A model generated the notes under the pieces. The model was not told the origin of the DNA, ran no database searches, and worked only from the letters and a program-made list of their open reading frames with translations. Positions 1 through 14,855 of a stretch of DNA of 64,000 bases are shown here, piece by piece (the first letter of the stretch is position 1; every line of letters starts with the position of its first letter). The stretch covers positions 35,161,339 to 35,225,338 of the forward strand of contig CM049316.1 of the NCBI GenBank assembly GCA_026874595.1. Reading direction: 5' to 3'. This DNA comes from Sipunculus nudus (taxonomy: Eukaryota > Annelida > Sipuncula > Golfingiida > Sipunculidae). Both the position numbers and the translations under genes were made by a program.

Positions 1-254
1 TAACCATTAAATCATGTTTCCAAATAATTTTAACAATTTGTTCCTGCTGTTAAAGACATGTAACAACTGATACAGAGTTTGGATTTCCATATGAGACTTC
101 ACAAAAGGCTTGATAGCTTGACTGTAGAATTTTCAAGCAAGTATTTATTAAACAACCAACATGTATGCATTCACATTAATGATTACCTGCACATAATACT
201 GCCATAGCAAGCAAAAACATCATTATGGTCTTTAAGAATCTCTCTTTTTCTTAA

Positions 255-697
255 AGGGGCCTAATCACCTATAAAGCATGTTGAATTAACACAAAAATAG
301 CTTCTTCACTTTAAAATAAGTTTGTACCTGCTTAAACATTGCCTTGAAACCATAGGCTTACTCCTGTAAACAAGTGTTAAAAACACAGTAGCAGGCACAA
401 TCACAGGTGTCAACAAAGACACAGTGTGCAGGGCTGTGTGCATTGTGCAGCCACAACACGTCAATCAGGAGATGCCCTGACTGACTTGGACCAAAAAATG
501 TAATACATGTGCAGTCTTATTATGGTAAAAATACACAAGTGGACTGTGTTTACCAACTCACAGAGCCATAACAACTGTTAAAAGGCTGTATGCAAGGTAC
601 TGAGACTGTGTGCTGGGATGGTACTGCTGGGAAACTTAGCAAAACTGAACTGATAGTGTGAAAGAATAGACATAATATTGCTCCTGATAATGTCCTT
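255..697. mobile_element. TTAA-flanked MITE, copy 1
   Basis: The left end reads AGGGGCCTAATCACC and the right end, reversed, AAGGACATTATCAGGAGC. Both sides are flanked by TTAA (251-254 and 698-701), the target site of piggyBac-type transposases. The interior contains an inverted repeat around 461-485 (GTCAATCAGG ... CCTGACTGAC). The same family lies at 48714-49419 (opposite orientation) and a relative at 42389-42846. No transposase is encoded, so it is non-autonomous; the piggyBac assignment is inferred from the target site only. Confidence 0.7.
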
Positions 698-701
698 TTA
701 A

Positions 702-1344
702 TTAGTACACATAATTTCTAATGCTCAAATATGAAAAGAGTACTTGTTTGCCCTGAAACTTATAATTAAAAGATTTAAAGTCATGCAATATGCCTAAGGC
801 CCCATCAGTATACATTAAACTGACCATTGTTTTGTTCAAGAAATTCATTCACTTTATAATAAGAAAACCAAAACTGGGCTTAACAAAACTGTAAAATTAA
901 CACTGAAGCAGGCATTTGTGTTAGGATAATTTCAGTTCTGTCATTACAGGAGAGATTTAACTATAGGTGAAAAAAGGGAAGCGGTAAATTGTAAATGTTT
1001 CAGTTAACTAATAATTTTGATGACATGGTATTCAAATTGTAACAATCAGAAATGTTCTAATGTACAAAGATATCACAGATTTTAATGTTTGTGAAGTCTT
1101 TTTTTATTTTGATATTTTATTTTAAGCAATTTATTTAGAATATAGGAATTAAAACAAAACTGATCACTTTTGCATTTAACTTCCTCATTCTTCTGTCAAT
1201 TTTTGTTAAGAAGAAAAGTAAATAAAGAAGAAAGAAGGAGAACAGAGAGGGGATACAGAGAGATTATAGAGACAAATCTACATTAAAATCAAAACTTAGT
1301 GAACACAACAGTCAAACAGATTTAGAAAAGAAACAGCCCTAGTA
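702..1344. other. Non-coding AT-rich stretch
   Basis: No conserved frame, RNA gene or clear repeat boundary was seen. It is probably intronic to SLC66A2 (minus strand) if that gene continues to the left of the window. Confidence 0.5.
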
Positions 1345-1781
1345 CAGGGCTTTCAGGAAGGTGTCAGTAAGCGTCTCTGACTCTCGAAATGCCTTTTGGA
1401 CACTCAGTTCGTGCATCCAATCGGATGTGCTTAGTTCTGGTTGTAGGACCTTCAGGAAAAGCTGGTTCTTGCAGGAGTCACTGACCCCTGCCGACTATAA
1501 TTCAAACTAACCAGTCAATTGTGCAAACATTGTGCTGACAATTCATAGCTGATTCTAGTTATAAGTCATAATATCAAATAATAATATTATGACATGGTAT
1601 ACAATAATATAATGATACAATAATACATTAAATACTTTAAAAGTGATTAAATTTTATATAAACCTTCAAAATTGGACACAAGATTTCCTCCCCTTGGGAC
1701 ACTCCCGTCCCATGTGACTCTCCAAAATTTTTGGACTGCGTGTCCGGGACTCCCTAATTTTTCTTCCTATTGAAAGCCCTG
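1345..1781. mobile_element. Candidate MITE with CAGGGCTTTCA termini
   Basis: The left end begins CAGGGCTTTCAGGAAG. The right end read in reverse begins CAGGGCTTTCAATAGGAAG, so an 11-bp terminal inverted repeat is followed by a shared GGAAG. The interior is AT-rich and non-coding. The CAGGG start is typical of hAT elements, but no clean 8-bp target duplication is visible (flanks CCCTAGTA and CTATTACC), so boundaries or family may be wrong. Confidence 0.5.
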
Positions 1782-1788
1782 CTATTAC

Positions 1789-1903
1789 CAAGGAGTATTA
1801 AAACATGCAAGGCCACCTTCTGAGCTACTTGTAGTTCTTTGTTATCAAAATCTGAACCAAACATCTGAAGTAACCGTGGCCATGCAACACTGCCCTCTCC
1901 ATC
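1789..1903 (-). CDS. Weak candidate coding exon of unknown gene
   Basis: On the minus strand an open frame of about 38 codons contains WPRLLQMFGSDFDNKELQVA and continues with a hydrophobic helix-like stretch. It ends at a good donor (CTTG|GTAATA) and is preceded by AG, but without a clear pyrimidine tract. The amphipathic pattern resembles an armadillo/HEAT-type helix pair. No family was recognised. It lies on the same strand as SLC66A2, downstream of its known exons, and does not resemble that protein. A frame this short could arise by chance. Confidence 0.25.
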
Positions 1904-2390
1904 TCTGCATGCTCCTTACACAAGCAAATTATCACATTTACGATGCAGATTATATCAGAGATAATCTCTGTAAAATAATCAAAATTTTATATATTTGGCT
2001 ATAGAATCTCATTGGTAAACCAAAATACTTCAAAACTAGAGTAAGAAATGTTCAGACTTTACATTAAATAAAGAATATAAAGATTAAATGAAAATTCAGT
2101 TCTGTTTAGGCTAAAATGAGATATAAGATAGAAAACAAAAGTGTGTGTATGTGTGTTTCTGTGCAGGGGGGGGGGGGGCAGGGTGATAGTGACCTATTGC
2201 AAGCATGAATGTTCATGCATGTCTTACATACTGGTACAATAGTGGATAAATTTTATTAATATGAGGACAATTGTATGAAAGGCTGACAAACAGTGCTAGA
2301 GATTTTAGGGTAGGAAGCATTTGGAATTTAAACAATGAACTTAATGTTTCTTTATCCAATGTCCCTGTCTTATCCTTAAATCAGTTTAAA
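1904..2390. other. Non-coding stretch with G-run
   Basis: AT-rich sequence with a short GT-rich tract near 2140 and a run of 13 G at about 2166. Nothing else was recognised. Confidence 0.5.
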
Positions 2391-4268
2391 AACAAGGGAC
2401 CCAATGGGTCACAGCGCTCAGCTGAAGTTTGAAATTTTTGCATATGCAAAATATTCTATTGTAATGTTTTTCATTTATATAAAAATATGAGAATCTAAGA
2501 GGAAAGGGGCCCTCCTACTTGGTTATAGTAAAGTTCTAAATATATGATTGCAAACTAATACTCTGACAAGACTGTCATGAAGAAAAACAGTAAAAGTTTT
2601 GAGATACTGTGATGCATATGAAAATTTACAGATGGACAGGCAAGTGGACAGAATGGACTAATACCTTTATTTCACTTTCATGGGAATAATTTAAGCTTAT
2701 ATAAAAGCCCTTTTTTTTAGCATATCCACTTTTTCCATTGAAAGTTTTTATCTCAATCACTTTTTTTTATTTACAAGTTTTATAAATTTTTAATAAAAAA
2801 AACTGAAAAATAAGTTAAACTATTAGAATTGTTGCAAAAGTTGCAATCATTATATATCTAGAGTAAAAAAAACTGAAAATACAAGTTAAAATATTAGAAT
2901 TGTTGCAAAAGTTCATAAATGTTTAAACTGAATTTAAAAGAAAATAAAGCCACAACATGGCATCTACAAGAATATTCATTGAATCACTATTAAAAAGTTT
3001 TGCACATTGGAGTTTTCAGTACATATTTAATTTTATTCACCGAAAAGATTCAGTAAATTTGATAAAATAAAACATCTTTTCAAATAAAGTATATACACGG
3101 TTGGTTGAATGAGGGACAAACAATATCATTGTGCTAATTACTATCTCAGCTTTAATTTATTACTGGAATTGATAGTCAAGTTTTTACTCTTCTGAAGTAA
3201 GGAATTACTTATCTGATGAACATCCACACTTTCATAGCAATATACCACTTTGTGGACACAATTAAATGTGCACTTTAATCATTGTAACCCTGGTGGTACA
3301 ATACAAAATCTAAAATGTAGCATAGCCTAGAATAAGAATGAATCAAAAACAGAAAATAATAACATTCATCTGGTTTATGCACCATCTGGGGGGGGGGGGG
3401 GGGAAGGGGAGTGCAGGGCAGAGGGGAAGCCTGCTGGTAGTTGCCAGGCTGACCTAAGGCAAACTGCCTGGGGTGGGTTACATAATGCAAGTGAAGGCTG
3501 TACTACTAGGTGGGCTAGATGTAAACAAGCACTTGACATGGTGTATGAAAACTTGAATTAAAGCTACTCTTTTCAATCTATTCCTTTGAAATTTCAGATT
3601 TTAAAAGATTTAATCCCTATGTATATATGATGTGAAAATTAAATCATTAGTGCTTACAGGGAAAAAATGTGCCATTGCCAAAGTTGGACAACTTTAAGGT
3701 ATTGATTTTTTATTTATGCTAATAACTTGAAAATTTGCAAATTCAGATCTAATTTTGGGTAAAGAATTGAATCTTAATTAAATAAATTTATATTCCTGAA
3801 ATAAAAATCTCTAGCTTCAAGCAATTCTCATGTTAGGTGAGTAAATATATTTCCTGATTTTTTTTTAAATTGCATTTTATTTTGGCCCATAACTTCAAAA
3901 TAACACCCAACACTGACCTAATTTTCTGTATGTTTATAGAAAATGTAAGGAAGAATATGAATACTAAATATGATCAAAAACAGATCATTGGTTTTGATAT
4001 TAGGCAGCCTTGAAGTGTAACAATGGCTTTTTTATGGAAAACGGAGGTTTTTCCTTAATATCTCAAAGGAACGAAGTCCTAATGACCCAATTTTTGGTAT
4101 GGTAGGAGATTTTGGAGATATCTTATGGTATGCAAAATTTTGGAATCCTAGGTCCAATGGTTTCAAAACGTGCCCTGTTGACAGACAGCCGGCTGGACGG
4201 ACGGACTGACGGACGACGGACAAAGGACCACGACTATAGCTCAGATGACTTATAGTCAGCTGCGCTAA
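2391..4268 (-). mobile_element. Family A element, full length, reverse orientation
   Basis: A 1.9-kb interspersed element that begins AACAAGGGACCCAATGGGTC and ends in the hairpin terminus ACTATAGCTCAGATGACT ... AGCTGCGCTAA. It carries a GGAC/GACG-rich simple tract near 4190-4220 and a G-run at about 3390. It matches, in reverse, the copies at 10539-16508 and 19361-21238. No protein is encoded; the open frames inside (for example 3275-3490) are repeat-derived. Shared short inverted motifs at the two ends (GCTCAGCTGA) and the palindromic ends suggest a Helentron-type non-autonomous element. Confidence 0.75.
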
Positions 4269-4678
4269 CAAGGATGGAATATGTTAATGAATATATTTTT
4301 TTAACTTCTTTCGATCTTTTTTCTCTTTGTGTTATAAGTTTTGGAATGTTGTGCAATTTATGGCCTGTGTCTTTGGTCACTTCCACATACCACACAGGAC
4401 ACAAAGTTGCATATCAAACATTTAGGTTGCATTGGCAATTTATGGCAAAAAGAGTGAAGGTAAATCTTTCTTGATGATATTGTCAAGCATGCCACCACTT
4501 GTAGCACAGAAAGGTTTTTGAGCTATATACAAACTTTTGAAAAAGTGGACAACATTGAAGGACATTACTTAAGCTTACCAGATTCAGTCAGGTAAACAGA
4601 AATACTATATACTATACATTGTGTCAAAATGCATTGACAATTAGTTTTATATGTAATACATTTTAGACTGACAGAATA

Positions 4679-5046
4679 CTGTGGTTGGCTTCATATAAAT
4701 TTTCCAGGTTGAAATTTTGTGATTTTAATTTGTTTTCTTTGTTTTGCGAGGGTTCCACTTTTGCGAGCTCACCATACAATAATATATATAATCTGATTAT
4801 AGTCAATAACATGTGCGCTAAATTGTAACGATTGGACAGAGACCAAAGTGAACATTGAAAGAGTAAAAATTAATGTTCAGTTTTGGTAGATAACATGAAA
4901 AAATGACATTTATAACAGCAAATTTTTTTCCTTTGTCGATGGGGCCTTTTTTCACTATGGTTGTATTTCCACCAAGATTTTATTGTTTCTTTTTTGCAAA
5001 TGTTAAAAATTTGAGACCCTTATGAAAATATTACAGGCAGCCACAG
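4679..5046. mobile_element. TA-flanked MITE with CTGTGG termini, copy 1
   Basis: Starts CTGTGGTTGGCTTCATAT and ends with CCACAG, with TA on both sides (4677-4678 and 5047-5048). It belongs to the same family as 9001-9465. It lies about 80 bp from SLC66A2 exon 3, inside the intron that follows it. TA target and terminal inverted repeats suggest a Tc1/mariner-type origin. Confidence 0.65.
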
Positions 5047-5127
5047 TATATAATATTTCCATGCTTTTGAAGCAAAAAAGGGTCTGGTTATTAATCTGTC
5101 AAGATTGCAATGTAATTCTTAATATAC

Positions 5128-7951
<2,824 letters not shown>

Positions 7952-8110
7952 CTTTACTTCCCAGTTCCCAGACTGACTTCAGTGCTTTTCGTCATTGTGT
8001 ACAAGCTGGAAAAGGTTATGAACCCATATACCGGGCTTGCAAACGTGAGCGGTTTTGATTGGTCTAAATTACAAAGGCCAAGGTCATTGAGGAGACCGGT
8101 CTGTTGACAC
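7952..8110 (-). promoter_or_regulatory. SLC66A2: Probable SLC66A2 promoter and 5' leader
   Basis: Directly upstream of the exon-1 ATG. It has more CpG than the surrounding DNA and a minus-strand CCAAT box (GACCAATCA, complement of 8058-8065) about 110 bp upstream of the start codon. No TATA box is obvious. The transcription start was not determined. Confidence 0.4.
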
Positions 8111-9000
8111 TTGGAGTGAGTCTGAAGAGAAGTAACATTTGAACAAATTTAGTGTGATTCAAACATACAGTGAGTTTTTAATTGTCTGCAAATGCATAAG
8201 AAAAAAACAAAATACGATTCTGCATGTGGGTTGATACAGTTATATTCTTGACATTAACCGCAATGACACTTAGTGGGAAGGCAATTTCGGACCTTCATGC
8301 ACACACATCACTGAGTGACAACTGACATGCACACATTCATGTAGGCCAAAATTGCTTGCTTGCTGCAGACCATGGTCAGGGGATTCATGCTGCAGAAAGT
8401 GACCTGAGAAAACACACTATAAACACACTTAGCAGCTAGATCAACTCTATACTCACATTCACTTCTTTTAAACTAGAGTAACAGGCACAAGTTTACTCCA
8501 ATTAAATTAGTGGTTAAGCTTCACTATAAATATATCACTAAAAATTTCAAATGTGGATTTATTTTTACCAACATATACCACTGGATAGGATTTCATTTCA
8601 GGAATACATTTAACTGATTAAATAAATAAGATAGGATTATTTACTGCAAAGTTATTGCATATTTTATATTCAGATATGAGGCATACATGACCCATGTTTT
8701 CAGGAGAAGCTGTGACCAGTGGTCACCAGCACGGCTGGCCTGGCAGGCTGCCAGCTAATTAGGGGGCGTGTCCTCATCTGTTACTGCTGGCTCAAACACA
8801 CAAATGTCATCTCACTCATAATCACTTCTAACTCTGAGGAACTTAAACTCACTCTTCCATCCTGTATATTAGAAATAATAATATTGTCAGACATAATCCA
8901 CTTATGGGAAAAATTAAAAATTCAGAATAGAAGTTATATTATCAGAAATGTTAAAAATCAGATATATTCTATGAAATAATTAATCACTTAGCATGAAATA
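8111..9000. other. Intergenic AT-rich stretch
   Basis: No conserved frame or recognised repeat was seen. The open frame at 8719-8979 has no protein-like features. Confidence 0.5.
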
Positions 9001-9465
9001 CTGTGGTTGCCTTTTTATTTGCGAGGGTTAATTTTGCAATATTCGCGAATGTAACATAATCAAGAAAGAAACCCGCAAAAAATAAGATGCCCCATTAACA
9101 AAGATGAACAAGAGGGGATGATGCATCTGCACAAACAAATTACTTCTTCTACCTATGGAAACAACCTAAAGTCACAACCTAATCTGTGCATGGTATCCAA
9201 ACTGGCCCATTCATACAAGCATTTGTCATTGTGAAACGCGGTAATCACATGAGATATATCGATTGTTACACCGGTCAAAATGAATGACTGAATCAGAAAT
9301 GAGTGAGGTATTGTAGAATTGATTATACATTTTAAAATCAATACAAATACTGCGGTACTTAGATTTTATAGGTTCTTTTGTAATTGGGAAAATGAAACCC
9401 TCGCGAAATGTTAAAAATGAAGAAATCGTGAAATTTCAACCTCGCGAATATAAAGCCAACCACAG
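9001..9465. mobile_element. TA-flanked MITE with CTGTGG termini, copy 2
   Basis: The left end is CTGTGGTTGCCTTTTTATTT and the right end, reversed, CTGTGGTTGGCTTTATATTC. Both are followed by GCGAGG-type sequence (imperfect inverted repeat of about 30 bp), with TA on each side (8999-9000 and 9466-9467). CG-containing subterminal motifs (TTTGCGAGGGTT, AACCCTCGCG) recur inside. Non-coding. Confidence 0.75.
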
Positions 9466-10206
9466 TAGTTCATATTGTAAAAACTCAGTGTCAGACAATA
9501 TTATAATTTCTAAGCACTCATTGTCATATTTTAAATGATAATGCATAATTTGTGAATAAAAAATTTATTTACATAAATTATTACCATCAACAGTATCATG
9601 ATCACTTAATACCTTGCTACGCTCTTCCGCCATTCAGCTATGTTGAATTAGCACAATTTAAGAAATAGTCCATTTCACCACCCCTGTCTATTCCACCATC
9701 CCTGTCCACCTTTTTTTTGGCGCTTACATTTTAGAGTCAATTTTAAGAACCCCAAAACATTTTGCCCCTAGGGCAGAAAGAGAAAAAGGTGTAATTAATA
9801 GCCTGCCTTATATAATTTTCCTGTAAATAATTTAAAATCATTTTATGAGTAACTTATGGTCTATTCTGTACTGTAGCAACATCTTGCCAGCAGTCTAGGA
9901 AATGGGCATGGCAGGGAACTGATGATGCCATAACAGACATGACACACAAAAGACGAACCCCTGTGTTATTGGATTAATTACTTTTACAGTGAGGCTTGTA
10001 TATTTTCCTTGTGCACACATAACCAATCCCCGAATGACATACCATGGTTACTCGTTAGATGCACTGAGAATCAATCTTATATAACAGACAAGTCAACCAG
10101 GTCATAAAGTGAAAAATATTTATATCATCAGGGGCAGATTGAGGGGGGTGGGGACCTAATCTAAATTCCTGTACCTGCCCCTGATCATAAGCAGGTAAGA
10201 TTCAAA
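9466..10206. other. Intergenic stretch, nothing recognised
   Basis: No exon, RNA gene or bounded element was seen. A short G-rich patch (GAGGGGGGTGGGGACC) lies near 10141. Confidence 0.5.
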
Positions 10207-10320
10207 CTAGTCCATCTCTGGACCCTATCGTCCTATGCTAGATCTGTTGGATGAATGTAGGTCTAAGTTCGTCTAACTGATCTAGCATAGAATCATAGCC
10301 GGTGTCCAGAGATGGACTAG
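10207..10320. repeat. Short fold-back element with perfect arms
   Basis: The left arm CTAGTCCATCTCTGGAC (10207-10223) is the exact reverse complement of 10304-10320, and TATGCTAGATC pairs with GATCTAGCATA further in. The 114-bp unit can fold into a long stem with an interrupted middle. It resembles a hairpin MITE; a structured small RNA is a less likely alternative. Confidence 0.7.
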
Positions 10321-11013
10321 ATAGAAACATGCATTTTCCTCTTCAAGTTCCTGCTATATATTGTTACAAGTTTTGATTGGCATGTTCGTCTTACCTGATC
10401 ATAATTGTTAAACAAAGATGCATGGACAGAGGTAGTGAAAAGATTATAATGATAAAATCAGTTAATTGATGCATTTAATTTGCAATCCCATTATTAAGTT
10501 GTCATTGACTCTTAACCTCAAAACTAATTTCATTTTTTTAGCTAAGCTGACTATAAGTCATCTGAGCTATAGTCATGGTCCATTGTCCGTCGTCCGTCCG
10601 TCTGTCTGTCCGTCCGTAAGACTGGCACGTTTCCACACCGTTGGACCTACGAATCTGAAATTCAGCATACAGTTAGATGTCCCCAAAATCTTCTACCATT
10701 CCGAAAATTGGGTCAATAGGACTTCGTTCCTTCGAGATATTAAGGAAAAACCTCAATTTTTTATTAGAAATCTATTTTCACACTTCAGGACTGCCTAAAA
10801 TCAAAACCACTCATCTGGTTTTCTTCATATTTACCACAAATATACCTCTATATAGTTCCTATGTACATGCCAGATATTAAGTCAGTATTGTATAATTTAA
10901 AAAAGTTATGGGCCCAAACATAATGGACTTTGAAAAAAATCAGGAAGATATTTGGTAACTTAAGACCAAAAGTGTTAAAGGTAGGGACTTTTTTCCAGTA
11001 ATACAACTTTAAT

Positions 11014-12129
11014 CAGAGTATGCGAAATCCGTCGGTCCTGCGGACCTGACCGGCTGAAAACGTGCGGGTCCGATAAAATCTCTAATCCAGCCGGACCTGG
11101 TGTCCGTCTGTTTCCCAGCATTACATATTATTCGAATTGGAGACTAACTTTCCTTAATTTGCTTTACTGTCACTGCGTAAACTGCTCCATGTGCATTTGT
11201 TGTCATAAATTTGATGGCAAAGCGAAGGCAGAATACAGATGGCCGTGATTCGCCTGTGCATTTAATTTCTTTAAAAAGATAAAATCGCAGCCAATCAAAA
11301 TTGCCATAAGAGTTACGTATGAGCCATTCAGTCCGTCAGTCTAAACAACAGACGCTATTATTGGATAATTTGGTTCTCAGACATTTCGCAAGATGCCAAT
11401 TCGCAGCGTCAAACGTGCCGTTTCGCCCCAGACGTTTTCGCGACTTCTTGTCAACGGGGCCAGGAGCCTAAATTATTTTTAAATTGAAATGAGATAATCA
11501 ACCATAACTCGCCAGTTTTGTATACTTGTGTGTCAAAAAATGTATGTACGGACCCTCAGATGGGAACTATCTGCATAAGAAATTTCACACGACGTGCGCG
11601 GTGTCTTAGAATATAGTGCCCCACTGTCCCGCCAGAGGTCGTTCCTAAATCAACGTGTGCTGCGTGCGTTGCGATCAGGACATCAGGGGGCGAATTTGAT
11701 TGTACAAAACGTCATGGTTACAAAACAACATTTTAAGTTTAAACCGATCGGAAATGCAATAAAAGATTTAACTGATACAAGCCTTATTTTTTGTATTGAC
11801 ACTCACTGACTGTCCATTATAAATTAAATACCCAGGCATTTTCACCATATAAAATTTCATTTTTTTTTTTAATTTCCATACAACATTTCCCCTTTAAATT
11901 TATATTAGAGATGTTAATTTGTATTTATACTTCTCAGTATTATATGAATAATTCTCTAGACAGAAGTTATTAATGATAATTTTTAATCATAGAAAAATAT
12001 AATTGGGCATTAAAATATCCAATAATATACTTCGTGGCAGGTCCTGCAGAAATCTAGCAGGACCGGCTATAAGCCCTCTGCAGCAGGACCTACTGTCCTG
12101 CTGCCAACTGCAAGTTTTCACAAACTCTG
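11014..12129. mobile_element. 1.1-kb TIR element nested in family A
   Basis: The termini CAGAGTATGCGAAA and, reversed, CAGAGTTTGTGAAA form an imperfect inverted repeat. The flanks read TTTAAT on both sides (11008-11013 and 12130-12135). Family A copies without the insert (for example near 34560, minus) read straight through ACTTTAATTAATC, so the empty site is known. Internal GC-rich blocks carry palindromic GGTCCTGCGGACC and CAGCAGGACC...GGTCCTGCTG-type motifs near both ends. It is probably hAT-like and non-autonomous. Confidence 0.65.
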
Positions 12130-13205
12130 TTTAATTAATCAAAATTTAATTGTATACCAAAAATGAGATCAAAATCTGTTAAATTTTTTAAAATATTGGC
12201 AAAAATATAAAATTGGTACCTTAAATTTTGCCCAACTTTGGCCACGGCACGTTTTTTTCCTGTAAGTACTGTGGATTTAATTTTCACAGCATGTATACAT
12301 AAGGATTTATTCTGTTTAAATCTGAAATTAGAAAATAAAAGCTGCAATATTACGCTTGTTATTGATTTTTTTTTGGAGGCTCTTGTTGTATTCCCTTACA
12401 TGGTCAAGCAGTCCACTTTGATGACTGTAGGTCATTCAGTGCACATCTCTATGCTCCCCAGGCTGTTGGCATAATTTTAGATGTCCCCAAAATCTCCTAC
12501 CATATCGAAAATTGGGTCATTAGGACTTTGTTCCTTCGAGATATTAAGGATAAAAACTCCGTTTTCCATAAAAAAAGCCATTGTTACACTTCAAGGCTGC
12601 CTAATATCAAAACCACTGATCTGTTTTTGATCATATTTAGTATTCACATTCTTTCATACATTTTCTTTGAACATACAGAAAATTAGGTCAGTATTGGGTA
12701 TTATTTTGAAGTCATGGGCCAAAACATAATGCAATTTTTAAAAAAATCAGGAAATATATTTACTCACCTAACATGAGAACCTAGAGACTTTTTTTCAGGA
12801 ATATAACTTTATTTAATCAAGATTCAATTGTTTACCGAAAATTAGATCTAAATTTTGCAAATTTTTCAAGTTATTAGCATAAATAAAAAATCAATACCTT
12901 AAATTTTGTCCAACTTTGGCACTGTTAATTTAATTTTCACAGCATATATACATAAGGATTAAATCTTTTAAAATCTGAAATTTCAAAGAAATTGATTGGA
13001 AAGAATAGCTTTTATTCATGTTTTCATACACCATGTCAAGTGTTGTTTACATCTAGCCCACCTAGTAGTACAGCCTTCACTTACATTATGTAACCCACCC
13101 CAAGCAGCTTGCCTTGGGTCAGCCTGGCCACTGCCAGCAGGCTTCCCCTCTGCCCTGCATTCCCCCCCCCAGATGGTGCATAAACTAGATGAATGTTATT
13201 ATTAT

Positions 13206-14855
13206 CTGTATTTGATTCATTCTTATTCTAGGCTATGCTACATTTTAGATTTGTATTGTACCACCAGGGTTACAATGATTAAAGTGTACATTTAATTGTG
13301 TCCACAAAGTGTTGTATTGTTATGAAAGTGTGGATGTTCATCAGATAAGTTATTCCCTACTTCAGAAGAGTAAAAATTTCACCAGGTGTGAAATCGACTA
13401 TTAGTTCCAGTAATAAATTAAAACTGGGATAGTAATTAGCACAATGATATTGTTTGTCCCTCATTCAACCAACAGTGTGTATACTTTATTTGAAAAGATG
13501 TTTTATTTTATCAAATTTACTTTTATTTTATTTTGGTGAATAAAATTAAGCATGTACTGAAAACTCCAATGTGCAAAACTTTTTAATAGTGATTCAAGGA
13601 ATATTCTTGTAGATGCCATGTTGTGGCATTATTTTCTTTTAAATTCAGTTTAAACATTTATGATTTAAAAATAATAAAATATATGTGTATGCATAATATG
13701 ACCCAATATGAGCTACACTCTGGATATATGATGATTGCAACTTTTGCAACAATTCTAATATTTTAACTTATAGTTTCAGTTTTTACTCTGTATATATAAT
13801 GATTGCAACTTTTGCAACAATTCTAATATTTTAATTTATATTTTCAGGTTTTTTTATTAAAAATTTATAAAACCTGTAAATAAAAAAATGATTCAGATTA
13901 AAACTTCTTAATGGAAAAAGTGGATATGCTTAAAAAAATAGGATTATATATAAACTTAAATGCATTATTCCCTTGAAAGTGAAATAAAGGTATTAGTCCA
14001 TTCTGTCCACTTGCCTGTCCATCTGTAAATTTTCATATGCATCATAGTATCTCAAAATTTTACTGTTTTTCTTCATGACAGTTTTGTCAGAGTATTAGTT
14101 TTCAATCATATATTTAGAACTTTACTATAACGAAGTAGGAGGGCCCCTTTCCTCTTAGCATTTTCATATTCTTATATAAATGAAAAACATTACAATAGAA
14201 TATTTCTACATCCACCTTCGTGCTGCCCTCACTTTTCCCTTCTCCGAACCCCATCCCAAAGTCAGCCTCAGTAAGCAAGAACAAGATGAATCAGATATAT
14301 TCATACTTTAATATTTTGTATAACTATATGTCCATAGGTACCTATGTACATGCCAGAAATTATGTCAATATTGTGTAATATGTAGACATAGTGGGCATCA
14401 CAATAATGTACCTTGTCAAGACTAAAGAGATATTGTGTCATACAGTCACAAATTCATAAATCAGTTCATCAGCATAGTTAATCATAACATCATATCTGTC
14501 AAATTGAAAGCTTGCAGACTACCATACACTTTAGATCCTTCAACAAATAGCCTTATCATCATTCTACTACTGCTTATTACTGCTGTCATTGCATTCATAT
14601 TTGCTCAAATATATCACAATTTTCAACCCCTCCTAAATAAATAAAAAATAAACCACTATATTTGACTCTATTAATCCATCAGTCAGGTAATTTCATTTAT
14701 CATTTACTCACATATTACATTACATTCCTTTATAATAGCCCAACATGTCCATGATATTCATAAGCTTTATCGACTCGATATAGTATCACAGTGGAGAAAC
14801 ATTTATAGTACAATCACGATCAGCTGAGCGCCGTGACCCATGGGTCCCTTGTTTT
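13206..14855 (+). repeat. 1.65-kb tandem duplication, unit 1
   Basis: Starts CTGTATTTGATTCATTC and ends with the family A terminus GGGTCCCTTGTTTT, where unit 2 begins at the same internal point. The units are nearly identical apart from scattered substitutions and small indels; both carry the same spurious 69-codon frame (14435 and 16088). Confidence 0.85.

Noticed and set aside
3275-3490. 71-codon open frame
   Set aside because: It lies inside a family A repeat; the proline run is the translation of a G-homopolymer.
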